The notes under the pieces are model-generated. The model searched no databases. It was not told where the DNA came from and saw only the letters and a list, made by a program, of their open reading frames with translations. A stretch of 64,000 bases of DNA from Palsa-504 sp963839095 (GTDB taxonomy: Bacteria; Actinomycetota; Actinomycetes; Streptosporangiales; Streptosporangiaceae), in the NCBI GenBank assembly GCA_963839095.1, contig CAWIUF010000066.1, positions 62,001-126,000 on the forward strand, given 5' to 3'. How positions within the stretch are numbered: the first letter of the stretch is position 1; every line of letters begins with the position of its first letter. Positions 22,631-31,683 of the stretch are shown piece by piece. The translations under genes and the position numbers were made by a program.

Positions 22631-23662
22631 GTGCGCGAGCTGACCAGGAACCCGTGGCTGCGGGCCGCGCTGCTGGCGGCCGCGGCCGGGCTGGCCGGGT
22701 ACGGGCTGGTCTCGCAGTGGCACGCGGTGCACGACGCGCTGACCCGGCTGGCCTGGTACGACGTGGCCGGCGCGGCGGCCTGCGCGATCGCCGGCCTGGG
22801 CTGCATGATGCTGGCCTGGCGGGCGCTGCTGGCCGGGCTCGGCTCGCCGCTGCCGGTGGCCGCCGCGATCCGGGTGATGTCCATCGGGCAGCTGGGCAAG
22901 TACGTGCCGGGCGCGGTGTGGGCGCTGGCCGCCCAGGTCGAACTGGCCCGCGACTACGAGGTGCCGCGGCGACGCAGCACCGCGGCCAGCCTGGTCGCCA
23001 TGGCGGTCACGCTGGTGGTGGGCCTGATCGCGGCCGGGGTGATGCTGCCGCTGACCTCGGCCCATGCGGCCGCGCACTACTGGTGGGTGCTGGCGGTCAC
23101 GCCGCTGGCGGCGGCCTGCCTGCACCCACGGGTCATCAAATTCGGCCTGGACCTGGTGCTCAAGGTGCTGCACCGGGACCCGCTGGAGGAATCGGTCGGC
23201 GCGGCCGCGATGGCCCGGGCGCTGGCCTGGACGGCGCTCGGCTGGCTGTTCTACGGGGCGCACGCCTGGTTCCTGATCAGCGACTTCGCGGGTAAGGGGG
23301 GTGCGGCGCCGGACAAGGGGCTCCATACCTTCGCACTGGCGCTGGGGGGTTACGCGCTGGCGTGGGCGGTCGGGTTCCTGATCATCTTCTTCCCGGGCGG
23401 CATCGGGCCGCGGGAGGTCGCACTGATCGCCGTACTGGCACCGGTCATGCCGTCGGCGTCCGCGCTGGTGGTGGCGCTCGCCTCGCGGGTGGTGATGACG
23501 ATCGGCGACCTGGCGTGGGCCGGGACCGGGCTGGTCCTGGGCTCGCGCGGGAAGGCGCAGGCTAAGCGGCCAGCAGCGCCCGCAGGTACGCCGCCCAGCC
23601 CGGGGCCGGATCCACAGCCGGTACCCCAGCGCGGAGACGGCTCAGCGTCGGCGGATCGCTGA
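22631..23662 (+). CDS. UPF0104 / lysylphosphatidylglycerol-synthase-TM-like membrane protein
   Basis: A 343-residue polytopic protein with about eight helices and the family signatures MSIGQLGKYVPGAVWALAAQ and FFPGGIGPREVALI. Relatives flip lipids or assist glycolipid export (AglD/MprF membrane domain). GTG 22631 is chosen because TACGCT ends six bases before it and upstream codons are poor. Genes next to it are envelope glycosyltransferases, supporting a role in polysaccharide or glycolipid assembly. The low-complexity C-terminus overlaps the convergent glycosyltransferase by 101 bp. Confidence 0.8.
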   Translation: MRELTRNPWLRAALLAAAAGLAGYGLVSQWHAVHDALTRLAWYDVAGAAACAIAGLGCMMLAWRALLAGLGSPLPVAAAIRVMSIGQLGKYVPGAVWALAAQVELARDYEVPRRRSTAASLVAMAVTLVVGLIAAGVMLPLTSAHAAAHYWWVLAVTPLAAACLHPRVIKFGLDLVLKVLHRDPLEESVGAAAMARALAWTALGWLFYGAHAWFLISDFAGKGGAAPDKGLHTFALALGGYALAWAVGFLIIFFPGGIGPREVALIAVLAPVMPSASALVVALASRVVMTIGDLAWAGTGLVLGSRGKAQAKRPAAPAGTPPSPGPDPQPVPQRGDGSASADR

Positions 23663-24662
23663 TCTCGGTCAGCGCGCGAGCCAGGTCGCCGGGGTCCCCG
23701 GGCGCGCAGGTCAGGCCGTCGACGCCGTCGCGGACCGACTCGGCCAGCGCCCCGGCGGTGGTGGTGATGACGGGGACCCCGTGCGCGAATGCCAGCAGGG
23801 CGTTCTGTGACGCGGTCGCCTCCCGGTACGGCATGACCAGGGCGTCGGCGGTGGCGAACAGCGCCGGGAGTTCGTCGGCGGGGACGTAACCAGGGCGCAG
23901 CGTCACCCGGTCGCGCAGCCCGAGCTCCGCGATCAGGTCGTCCGTTTGCGTCCGGTCGGACCAGAATTCGCCGGCGACGGTGAGGGTGACGTGGGACGGG
24001 GTCTGGGCGAGGGCGCGGAGCAGGATGTCGAGGCCCTTGTAGGGGCGGACGATGCCGAAGAAGAGCAGGCGGGTGTGCGGGGTGGGGGACGCCACCCGTT
24101 CGGTGCCCTGATTTTGATCTTTCCGATCGGAGGCGGGCAGGTGCGGGGGCATGGCTACGGTCCGCACCGTCGCGGCCGGGGCCAGGTCCTTGGCCTGGGC
24201 GGCCTGGGCGGCGGAGTGGGTGATCACCGCGTTCGTTTTCTTGAGCAGGGCTTTGACGAGGGGGATGTCGCCGGGGCGGCGTTCGTGCGGGAGGACGTTG
24301 TGGCAGATGACGGCCGTTTTGGCTTGGTGCCGGAGGGTGCTCATGATGGCGAGGTAGGCGGGGATCTGGATCGGGGTGAGCAGGACGAAGACGACCAGGT
24401 CGGCGGGCCGGAGGCGGCGGCCCTCGGCCAGCCAGCCGTCCGGGCGGTACCAGGCCAGGCGTCTATGGGTGCGCGGGTAGGGCTCGCCCTCGGGGACGTC
24501 CACGGTCTGCTGGCCGGGGTAGAGCCGGTGCGGGTACTGGGCGCGCCAGGACTCGATGATCACGTCGTGGCCGGCTTGGGCGAGGCGGTGGGCCAGCTCG
24601 GTGGTGTGCCGGGCGCCGCCGCCCTTGTAGGGGTGGGCCGGGCCGACCAGGGCGATCCTCAT
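23562..24662 (-). CDS. GT4-family glycosyltransferase
   Basis: A 366-residue GT-B enzyme. N-terminal acceptor domain begins RIALVGPAHPYKGGGARHTT; the donor domain contains FFGIVRPYKGLDILLRAL, the UDP-sugar loop VMPYREATASQNALLAFAHG and ETITTTAG-like VPVITTTAGALAE. It transfers a sugar from a nucleotide donor with retention to a lipid- or glycan-linked acceptor. ATG starts four bases after the stop of the GT2 gene, so the two are co-transcribed. Confidence 0.88.
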   Translation of the reverse strand: MRIALVGPAHPYKGGGARHTTELAHRLAQAGHDVIIESWRAQYPHRLYPGQQTVDVPEGEPYPRTHRRLAWYRPDGWLAEGRRLRPADLVVFVLLTPIQIPAYLAIMSTLRHQAKTAVICHNVLPHERRPGDIPLVKALLKKTNAVITHSAAQAAQAKDLAPAATVRTVAMPPHLPASDRKDQNQGTERVASPTPHTRLLFFGIVRPYKGLDILLRALAQTPSHVTLTVAGEFWSDRTQTDDLIAELGLRDRVTLRPGYVPADELPALFATADALVMPYREATASQNALLAFAHGVPVITTTAGALAESVRDGVDGLTCAPGDPGDLARALTEISDPPTLSRLRAGVPAVDPAPGWAAYLRALLAA

Positions 24663-24665
24663 CGT

Positions 24666-25595
24666 TTAGTCTCCGCGCGACCTGACGATGAGGTCCGCGA
24701 GCAGGGCCAGCGAGGCCAGGATCATCCCGGTCACGAAGATCAGGATCGTGTCGTTGGCGAAGTGCAGGGGGTGCACCACCAGGTCGTAGACGGCCTTGGC
24801 GGCGCCCAGTCCGAGCAGGAACAGGGCCGGCGGCATCAGCACCTTGAGCGGGTTGAAGTACATGACCATGCGGAGCACCTGGAGCACGTACCGGTAGGCG
24901 TCGGAGAAGAAGTGGAACTTGGACCGGCCCGCGCGCTTGGCGTACTCGATCGGGACGTAGCGGACCTCGTGCCCGTTGGACAGGAAGGCCAGCGTGATGG
25001 TGGTGACGCAGGAGAACCCGGGGGGCAGCAGCTTCAGGTAGGGCAGCGCGACGGTGCGGCGGAAGGCGCGCAGGCCTGAGTTGAGGTCGGGAATGTCGGC
25101 GTTGGTCAGGCGTTCGGCTAGCTTGCGGACGAACCACTTGGCCGGGACGCGGGCGAACTTGAGCGTGCCTTCCTCGCTGGTGCGCGCGCCGACGACCTGG
25201 TCGACGGTTATGTCCTCGTCGAGGAGGGTGACGAGCTCGGGGATGCGCTCGTTCGGGTAGGTGAGGTCGGCGTCGGTCCAGACCACGATGTCGCCCTTGG
25301 CCTGCTGGGAGCCGATGCGGCGCACCGTTCCGGCGCCGCCGTTGCGGCGGAACGGCACGACCTTGAGGTGGGGGAAGTCGGGTTCGGCGCGGCGCAGCCG
25401 GGCCAGCGTCTGGTCGGTCGAGCCGTCGTCGATGGCGAGCAGCTCATAGCTGATCCCGCTCTTGTCCATGGCGGTGCAGATCCGCTCGACCTCGAGCAGG
25501 ACGTGCTCTTCCTCGTTGTAACAGGGCAGGACAATCGAGACGTGCGGGGCTCTGTGCTCTACGCTCTGCTCTTGGCCGGCGGCGAAGGTGCTCAC
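24666..25595 (-). CDS. GT2 glycosyltransferase, dolichyl/polyprenyl-phosphate sugar synthase-like
   Basis: A 309-residue GT-A enzyme: VSIVLPCYNEEEHVLLEVER, LLAIDDGSTDQTLARLR, GDIVVWTDADLTYPNERIP (DxD-like metal site) and DLNSGLRAFRR, ending in two transmembrane helices (VLMPPALFLLGLGAAKAVYD, ILIFVTGMILASLALLADL). This is the layout of polyprenyl-phosphate mannose/glucose synthases that feed membrane GT-C enzymes. GTG 25595 has TAGTAT eleven bases upstream. The adjacent large membrane protein could be the GT-C consumer. Confidence 0.85.
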   Translation of the reverse strand: MSTFAAGQEQSVEHRAPHVSIVLPCYNEEEHVLLEVERICTAMDKSGISYELLAIDDGSTDQTLARLRRAEPDFPHLKVVPFRRNGGAGTVRRIGSQQAKGDIVVWTDADLTYPNERIPELVTLLDEDITVDQVVGARTSEEGTLKFARVPAKWFVRKLAERLTNADIPDLNSGLRAFRRTVALPYLKLLPPGFSCVTTITLAFLSNGHEVRYVPIEYAKRAGRSKFHFFSDAYRYVLQVLRMVMYFNPLKVLMPPALFLLGLGAAKAVYDLVVHPLHFANDTILIFVTGMILASLALLADLIVRSRGD

Positions 25596-25609
25596 GAGCG
25601 GCGAGGATA

Positions 25610-28483
25610 CTAGCCCTGAGCCTCCACCGGGACACTCATCCATACCGTGTAGTGGATGAGCCAGGTGCGGGTGGGCGGCGCGGTCAGGTTGTGCGCCTCC
25701 TGGGTGGTCAGCAGGTTGACCACTTCGTTCGGCTTCGTGCCGCCGGATGGCAGCTCGGTTTCGTTCTCGGCCAGGAGCACCGGGCGGCGGCCGACCGCCT
25801 CGATGCCCTCGTCCACCTGGCCGAGCGTCTTGGTGCTGGTGAGCACGGCCGCGGGCACGCCGCACATGCCCCGGATCAGCTGGGCGAACCGGTCGGCGGT
25901 GAGCTGGTCGAGGATGACCACCGAGGCTTCCGGGCCGATCGTCCCGCACAGGTCGTTCACCGCGTCGAGCTCGCCCGGGCCGATCGTGCGGAACGCCATG
26001 CCGTGGGCGCTCACGCCGTTCTTGGTGAAGCTGAGGTCGAGGGTGGTCAGCGCGGTCGGGATGAGCAGCGAGGCCGCCCCGCAGGTGGCCACGACCGCGG
26101 CGGTGGCCCTCGTCCGGCCCAGCTGGGCGGCCTGGTCCTTGAGCCAGGTGACGGCCCAGATCGCGCCGAGGATCAGCCCCGGCAGCACGAACGGCACCAG
26201 GCGGCGGCTGGCCCACGGCTGGTCGGGGGCGACGGCCGGGCGGTAGAGCACGGTCACGATCACCCACAGCGCGATCATCAGCGGCAGCGCCCAGGCGCGG
26301 GCCTGGGCTTGTGCTCGTGCTTCGGCTGGGTCGTCCCAGTGGATCAGGGCCTTGGTGGTGCGCTTGGCCAGGGCGGCCAGGCCCAGTGCGCCGAGCAGGA
26401 CGGCGGGGACGCCGAGGTACCAGATCACCCAGTAGAGGCTGTCCTCGTAGTACTGCTGCCTGCCGTCGACGGGCAGGCCGGCCAGCTTCTGGAGTTCGGC
26501 GACGTAGGCGATCGAGGCGGGGATGGTTTCCCCGCGCACTGTCTGGACCAGCGGCCTGATCGCGAAGCCGACGAAGATCACGGTGGTGAGGACGGCGGCC
26601 GCGGCGGGCAGCCAGCGGGCTATTTTTGTGTTGCGTGCTTTTCTGAGCTTTCTTCGGGCCGCCGGGCTGGCGGTCGCGATGACCAGGACCACGGTGGCGG
26701 CCAGGGTAGCCGCGACGAGGTAGCCGAGGGGGCGCAGCGACGGCGCCTCCAGATCCAGGTAGGGGCGGGACTTCAGGTAGCCGTCGGCGAGGCCGTAGCC
26801 CACGCCGGCGATGAGGGCGAGCCCGAACGGGATCGCCCGCCGGGACCGCGCGGCCAGCAGCACGCCCAGGAACGGGACGGCCGGGAGGATGTCGCTGAGC
26901 CCGTCGATGCGGACCAGGATGGTCAGGCCCAGGGCCAGGCCGCCGAGGGCGGCCAGCACCATGTCCTGGTTGAGTGAGTACCGGACGTGCGGACCTTCGC
27001 CTTTGGGGCTCTTCAGCGCGAGCGAGTCGGTCAGCAGGCACAGGCCGCCGAACAGCAGGACCTCGGCCAGCGGCTCGCTGAACGAGCTGCGGCTGGTGTA
27101 CTGCTGCGGCAGGCTCAGCGCCAGCACCGCCGCCGCGGCCGGCGCCCACCGCGGCCCGGTCAGGCGGCCCGCCAGGCCGCCGAAACTCAGGATGGCGCAG
27201 CCGCCGATGACCGGCGTGATCACCAGCGCGGCCGGGATCCCGCCGATCCAGATCGCGGCCGCCAGGACCAGCGGCATGCCGGTCATGAACTGCGGGACGA
27301 TGCCGGTGCCGCGCGGGTAGTAGTTGGAGCTGGCGAAGCTCAGGCCCGGATGCGGGCCGCCGAACGCGGTCGCGTCATTGGGGATGGGCAGGTAGCCGTG
27401 GTGCGCGATCCAGTACCCCACCTGGAGATACGTGGCGGGGTCGCGGAGGTAGATGATCTGCTGGGTGCGTTCGGTTAGCTGCCAGGCGGTAAAAGCGATC
27501 GCGACCGCGATGGTCGCCGCGACGGCCCACCAGGGGGTGGCGGGCTTCGCCTTGGGCTCGGTTCTGGGGCTGGCCTCGGTTCTGGGGCTGGCCTTGGTCC
27601 TGGGGCTGGCCTTGGGATCGGGGCTGGCTTTGGGATCGGGGCTGGCTTTGGGATCGGGGCTGGCTTTGGGACCGGCCTTTGCTTTGGGGCTAGCTGGGCG
27701 GAAGGCGGGCCAGGCGGGGGGCAGGCGGCGGATGGCGAAGTAGCAGAGGAGGCCGGCCAGCGGGGCGAACATGAACACCATGGGCATGGCCGAGAGCCGG
27801 CCGGTGAGCAGCAACGGGAACGACGGCAGCAGCCAGGCCGCGGCGAGCATCGCGGGCACCACGGTCACGGCCCCGAACCACCACGTGGCCCGGCTGTATC
27901 TCTCGCCGGCCAGTTCCTGGCTCTCGGCCAGTTCCTGGCTTCCGGCCAGTTCCTGGCTCCCGGCCGCTCGCTCCTGGAGCGCTGCCGCTTGCTTGCGGCT
28001 CTCGGCGCCTCGCTCCTGGCTTCCGGCTACTGGCGCGGGATCCTTGCGGGCCGGCTCGCGGTCCTCGTCGGCCGGCCCGTGGTCTTTGACGGCCGGCCCG
28101 TGGTCTTTGACGGGCTGCTCGGGACCTTTGCCGGGCTGGTCGTAGCTCGTGCCGGGCTGCTCTGGGTTCTCTGGCGCACGGCCGGTTGCGGCCCCATCCA
28201 GGTCGCGCTGCGCGTCGGGTGTCTCAGCGGACTCTCCTGCGTCAGCCTTCGCGGGCTCACTCTCGCCGCGTGCCGGGCTGGACGACTTCGCGGGACCCTT
28301 CCCGGCGACTGTGGCGGACGGCTTCGGGGTTCCTTCAGCGCCGTCTGTCGCGGTGGCTTCGACGTCGGGCGTCTTCGCGGTCCTGCCTGCGTCGGCCTGC
28401 GTGGTTTCTTTCGGGCGGCCTTCCACGCTGGAGGCCTTCGCACTGCCCTCCGTGTCTTTTTCCTTCGCCGGGGAATCCGTCAC
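25610..28483 (-). CDS. Large polytopic membrane protein, GT-C/ArnT-like
   Basis: A 957-residue protein. The first ~200 residues are soluble, Pro/Glu/Lys/Ala-rich and repetitive (SQELAGSQELAESQELAG; DHGPAVKDHGPAD). A first pair of helices follows, then another low-complexity linker of SPDPKA/SPRTKA repeats, then ~11 helices. The luminal loop after the membrane entry (LRDPATYLQVGYWIAHHGY; DATAFGGPHPG) resembles GT-C transferases with an acidic catalytic loop. Probably transfers a sugar from the polyprenyl-phosphate donor made by the neighbouring GT2. Repeat-encoding DNA at 27545-27690 is a likely site of length variation. GTG start at 28483. Confidence 0.65.
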   Translation of the reverse strand: MTDSPAKEKDTEGSAKASSVEGRPKETTQADAGRTAKTPDVEATATDGAEGTPKPSATVAGKGPAKSSSPARGESEPAKADAGESAETPDAQRDLDGAATGRAPENPEQPGTSYDQPGKGPEQPVKDHGPAVKDHGPADEDREPARKDPAPVAGSQERGAESRKQAAALQERAAGSQELAGSQELAESQELAGERYSRATWWFGAVTVVPAMLAAAWLLPSFPLLLTGRLSAMPMVFMFAPLAGLLCYFAIRRLPPAWPAFRPASPKAKAGPKASPDPKASPDPKASPDPKASPRTKASPRTEASPRTEPKAKPATPWWAVAATIAVAIAFTAWQLTERTQQIIYLRDPATYLQVGYWIAHHGYLPIPNDATAFGGPHPGLSFASSNYYPRGTGIVPQFMTGMPLVLAAAIWIGGIPAALVITPVIGGCAILSFGGLAGRLTGPRWAPAAAAVLALSLPQQYTSRSSFSEPLAEVLLFGGLCLLTDSLALKSPKGEGPHVRYSLNQDMVLAALGGLALGLTILVRIDGLSDILPAVPFLGVLLAARSRRAIPFGLALIAGVGYGLADGYLKSRPYLDLEAPSLRPLGYLVAATLAATVVLVIATASPAARRKLRKARNTKIARWLPAAAAVLTTVIFVGFAIRPLVQTVRGETIPASIAYVAELQKLAGLPVDGRQQYYEDSLYWVIWYLGVPAVLLGALGLAALAKRTTKALIHWDDPAEARAQAQARAWALPLMIALWVIVTVLYRPAVAPDQPWASRRLVPFVLPGLILGAIWAVTWLKDQAAQLGRTRATAAVVATCGAASLLIPTALTTLDLSFTKNGVSAHGMAFRTIGPGELDAVNDLCGTIGPEASVVILDQLTADRFAQLIRGMCGVPAAVLTSTKTLGQVDEGIEAVGRRPVLLAENETELPSGGTKPNEVVNLLTTQEAHNLTAPPTRTWLIHYTVWMSVPVEAQG
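27545..27690. repeat. In-frame minisatellite encoding SPDPKA/SPRTKA units
   Basis: Tandem ~18-bp units (GGGGCTGGCTTTGGGATC and variants) repeated about eight times within the membrane gene. Because units are multiples of three, copy-number change would lengthen or shorten the extramembrane linker without frameshift. Confidence 0.7.
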
Positions 28484-28632
28484 TTCGGCACTTCTGCCTC
28501 AGTCACCCCATCGGCACGTGGCCCAAGACGCACCAAACCACAATAGGCCCTGCGCCTGTCACGCCTGGACCCGATACCGCACGCCCGAGATGCTCCGGCT
28601 CAAGATCCGGCGACTGGCACGCGGCCCGGGTT

Positions 28633-28704
28633 CCCGGCAACGACATCAATGCCACATCGTTGTCGTAATAGCGACATCAATGCCACTTTGATGTCGTTGC
28701 CGGG
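28633..28704. other. Nested inverted repeats with two alternative hairpins
   Basis: CCCGGCAACGACATCAA (28633-28649) and TTGATGTCGTTGCCGGG (28688-28704) are perfect 17-bp complements. Inside, GACATCAA occurs again at 28673-28680 and can instead pair with TTGATGTC at 28688-28695 across a seven-base loop (TGCCACT). The two folds exclude each other. The region lies upstream of the large membrane gene (complement), within a 430-bp stretch with no intact gene. Confidence 0.6.
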
Positions 28705-28916
28705 CGCCGGATACGGGCACTAGATGGGGCCTTTGGTGCGGATGCTTACGTTGAGGGCGGGATCGGGTCGCTTCCCGGGTGGGGAGGACTGGGGCGGTTC
28801 TCGGGGCTGGGTGGTGGGGAGGACTGGGGCGGTTCCGGGGCTGGGTGGTGGAAGCCCGGCGCGGTTCCGGGGCTGGGTGGTGGAAACCGCCCGCGCTGCT
28901 GGTTCAGGTGGTGGTG

Positions 28917-29106
28917 TTAGTGGCTGCAGGTGAGTAGTTCGAGTGGCTGCAGGTGATGGTGAAGTTCTCCCAGGCGAGCCAGGGCTCGGGTGGCGTCTGA
29001 GTGGATCACGTCGGCGGTGCGGCCGCCGCCGCTCACGGCGGTGAGGTATCGCGACGGCGGCCGCGGCGATGCCCGCGGCCCGGCCGAGCTTGCTCTTGAT
29101 GTTCAT
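28917..29106 (-). pseudogene. Small secreted-type peptide gene, frameshifted
   Basis: An ATG at 29106 begins MNIKSKLGRAAGIAAAAVAI, a plausible signal peptide, and then the good coding continues one frame over (LTAVSGGGRTADVIHSDATR, ALARLGELHHHLQPLELLT) to a TAA at 28917. One base change near 29046 joins them into a ~62-residue protein. No known family. Confidence 0.4.
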
Positions 29107-29213
29107 GTGTCCCCGCCCCCGGATGTGACTCTGTCGGCTGACAGAGGGCAGCAACGGGGCGGAGATACAAATAGGCGGAAAGCTAACCGGCGGCGGGGCT
29201 AGCTGGACGCGAG

Positions 29214-30674
29214 CTAACCGGACGCGGGGGTGGCGAGGACCTTGGGGTCTTCGGGGTCCTCGGGGTGCGTGAAGGCCTCGGGGTCCTCGGGGTGGGTGAA
29301 GGCCTCGGGGTGGGTGAAGGCCTCGGGGTGGGTGAGAGCCTCGGGATCCACGGGGAGGACGAGGGCTTCGGGGTCTTCGCGATCGGGTTGACCGGCGGAG
29401 CTGCGGTCGGGCGGGGAGACCGGCTGGTCGGCGGAGTTGCGGCCGGCCTGGGAGACCACGAGCCACATGATCATGGCGGCCGGGTAGATGAAGTAGCCGA
29501 ACCGGGTCGAGGGGGCCAGTACGAACATGATGGACAGGCCCAGGACCAGGCGGATGGTGGCGGCCGGGACGTCGCGGGGCGGGCGGATCACCAGCGACAC
29601 CGCGATGGCGAGGCCGGAGCCGACGAGCAGGACGACCACGATCGTGTGGCCGATGACGCCGGTCGAGGCCAGCACGTGGCCCAGCAGCGGGCTGGATGCC
29701 TGCGAGTGCACGCTGGCCAGGCCGAGCGGGAACAGGATCGTGTTCTTGATCAGGGAGCCCGGCTTGAGGACGGCGAACGGGCCCACGATGAGGACGACCA
29801 CGGCCAGCGCGACGCCGAGGAAACGCCAGGCCATGCGCTTGCCGTCCCGCACGTAGAGGAGGGCGAACGCTATCGCCAGGGCCGGCCAGGCGGTGGCCTT
29901 CATCGCCGACGCGATGCCGAGGGCCACCCCGGCGGCCAGCGTGGTGTTCTCCCGGTAACCCCACAGCAGGGCGAAGCCGAGGCACATGAACGCGACCATG
30001 GGCACGTCGGTGCCGCCGACGCACAGCTCGAACGCGATGATCGGGGAGGCGGTCAGCAGCAGCGCCCAGCGGACGGTGTCCCGGGCCCCGGCGACGCGCA
30101 GCGCCATCGCGAAGACCCCGATGAACACGACGCCGAACCAGACCCGGGGGTCGGTGAGCACGCCGTGGCCGAGCAGGGCCTGCGGCACGCCGAACACCGC
30201 CATCAGGGGCAGGTACGGGTTGTACTGGTTCGGGTCGGTGGTGCCGGCCAGCGCCTGCGCGCTGCGGTACGGGGTCCCGTCCTGGATGAGCTCGTGCGCC
30301 GACTGGGCCACCACGCCGACCTCGGGCTCCCCGAAGCCGTGCGCGATCAGCCAGAGCAGCGGGAACAGGATGGCCCCGCCCACCGCCGCGGTCAGGGCGA
30401 GGTTGACGCCGCGGACCGGCCGTGACCTGAAGGCCAGGACGGCGAACGCGGCCAGCGCGTACCCGACCACGGCGGCCTGCCCCCACAGGCGGTGCCGCGG
30501 GTCGGTACTGAACAGCGTTACTCCGCCGGCGAACAGGGCAGAAGCGGTCAACCCGGCGATCAGCCAGAGCCCCGGCATGGTAGTTACGGACTGCCAGGCC
30601 TCGGGTTCGGCTGCCCCGGTGCCGCCGACGACCCCCGTCGTAGGCGCGAGTACGCGAGTTTCGCGTCTCTCCAC
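29214..30674 (-). CDS. Polytopic membrane protein, GT87/DUF2029-like mannosyltransferase
   Basis: About 486 residues with ~10 helices. After the first helices comes the extracytoplasmic loop VAQSAHELIQDGTPYRSAQA and NQYNPYLPLMAVFG, the acidic/aromatic loop expected in polyprenyl-phosphate-dependent GT87 transferases (as in mycobacterial PimE relatives). The C-terminal ~70 residues are repeats of PEAFTH and PEDPEAF. GTG 30674 is preferred to ATG 30698 because TACGAT (30682-30687) lies seven bases before it. Substrate inferred only from family. Confidence 0.65.
   Translation of the reverse strand: MERRETRVLAPTTGVVGGTGAAEPEAWQSVTTMPGLWLIAGLTASALFAGGVTLFSTDPRHRLWGQAAVVGYALAAFAVLAFRSRPVRGVNLALTAAVGGAILFPLLWLIAHGFGEPEVGVVAQSAHELIQDGTPYRSAQALAGTTDPNQYNPYLPLMAVFGVPQALLGHGVLTDPRVWFGVVFIGVFAMALRVAGARDTVRWALLLTASPIIAFELCVGGTDVPMVAFMCLGFALLWGYRENTTLAAGVALGIASAMKATAWPALAIAFALLYVRDGKRMAWRFLGVALAVVVLIVGPFAVLKPGSLIKNTILFPLGLASVHSQASSPLLGHVLASTGVIGHTIVVVLLVGSGLAIAVSLVIRPPRDVPAATIRLVLGLSIMFVLAPSTRFGYFIYPAAMIMWLVVSQAGRNSADQPVSPPDRSSAGQPDREDPEALVLPVDPEALTHPEAFTHPEAFTHPEDPEAFTHPEDPEDPKVLATPASG
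29250..29345. repeat. In-frame minisatellite encoding PEAFTH units
   Basis: GGCCTCGGGGTGGGTGAA and close variants (18 bp, some extended by GGTCCTCGG) repeat about five times at the 3' end of the membrane gene. Units preserve frame and encode a cytoplasmic tail with variable number of PEAFTHPE units. Confidence 0.7.
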
Positions 30675-30781
30675 ACGACATATCGTACGCGCCCGCATCC
30701 CGGGCGGGCGTCACCCGTGCGGATGATGTGGGTATCATCCGCACGGCGTGACGCACGCGGTAGCCGGACGGGAGCAGCGGG

Positions 30782-31683
30782 TCAGATGACGGGGGGACGG
30801 CCGGCCCGGGTCATCCGCCAGGCGGTGCGCAGCGCGATGGGGCGGCGCGGGCCCGGGTCGGTCCGCCAGCCCTCGGCGAAACCGGCGAACCAGGGGGCGA
30901 GCGCGCCCCGGCGGCCGCGCTCGCGGGCCACCGTGAGCGCCATCCAGTCGGCCAGGTAGACCGCGGCCAGCGGCCAGGGCAGGTTGCGGCGGGCCAGCAG
31001 CACCCGGTTGCGCCCGTCCCGGCGGCGGAACGTGTCGTGCCTGGTGTTCGGCAGCGAGTGGTGGTTCATCCGGGCGGTCGCGTCGTACTCGAGCCGGTAG
31101 CCGCGGTCCATCAGCCGCCAGGCCAGGTCGGTCTCCTCGTGCCCGTAGAAGAACAGGTCCGGCAGGCCGCCCGCCTCGGTGTAGGCCGACCGCCGGATCG
31201 CGCACGCCCCGCCGAGGAACGTCGTCACGACCGAGGACCGCTCCGGGTCGCCCGGCCCGCAGCCGGGGCACGTGCCAGCGCGCGCCGGGGCCGCCTTCGG
31301 GGTCGACCACCTGCATGGACAGCACGGCCAGGGCCGGGTCGGCGGCGAACCGGGCCGCGATGTGGGCGGCCAGGCCGGGGTCGGGATACCAGCCGTCGTC
31401 GTCCAGGAACAGCACTACGTCGCCGGTGCAGGCGGCCACCCCGGCGTTGCGGCCGCCCGAGACCCCGAGGTTCTCCGGCAGCGAGACGACCTGGACCCCG
31501 GCGGGCAGGCCGGTCACCTCGGCGCCGTTGCCCACCACGACCAGCTCGACCGGGCGGCCACCCAGTGCTCGACAGATTCTGGGCCAGCACGCTGTCGATG
31601 GCCCGGACGACCTCGGCCGGGCGGTTCCCCATCGTGAGGATGACGCAGGACAGGGTGAGGGTGCGCTGGTCGGTCATGGTCAT
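30782..31683 (-). pseudogene. GT2 glycosyltransferase with two frameshifts
   Basis: Three consecutive frames give one ~300-residue rhamnosyltransferase-like GT2: MTMTDQRTLTLSCVILTMG to AIDSVLAQNLSS; then VELVVVGNGAEVTGLPAG, LPENLGVSGGRNAGVAACTG and DVVLFLDDDGWYPD (DxD); then VVTTFLGGACAIRRSAYTEA, YGHEETDLAWRLMDRGY and a basic tail. Shifts lie near 31565 and 31255. Its ATG overlaps the stop of the CDP-alcohol transferase (ATGA), so it is the last gene of the lipid cluster. Both indels are in GC homopolymer-like runs, so sequence error is plausible. Confidence 0.75.

Noticed and set aside
21494..23326. Long complement frame merging the EamA gene with sequence opposite the UPF0104 gene
   Set aside because: The part beyond 22531 is the antisense shadow of the membrane protein gene, rich in His/Gln/Arg without domains.
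27545..27690. Possible CRISPR array in AT-poor repeats
   Set aside because: No unique spacers; repeats are in-frame codons of a membrane protein linker.
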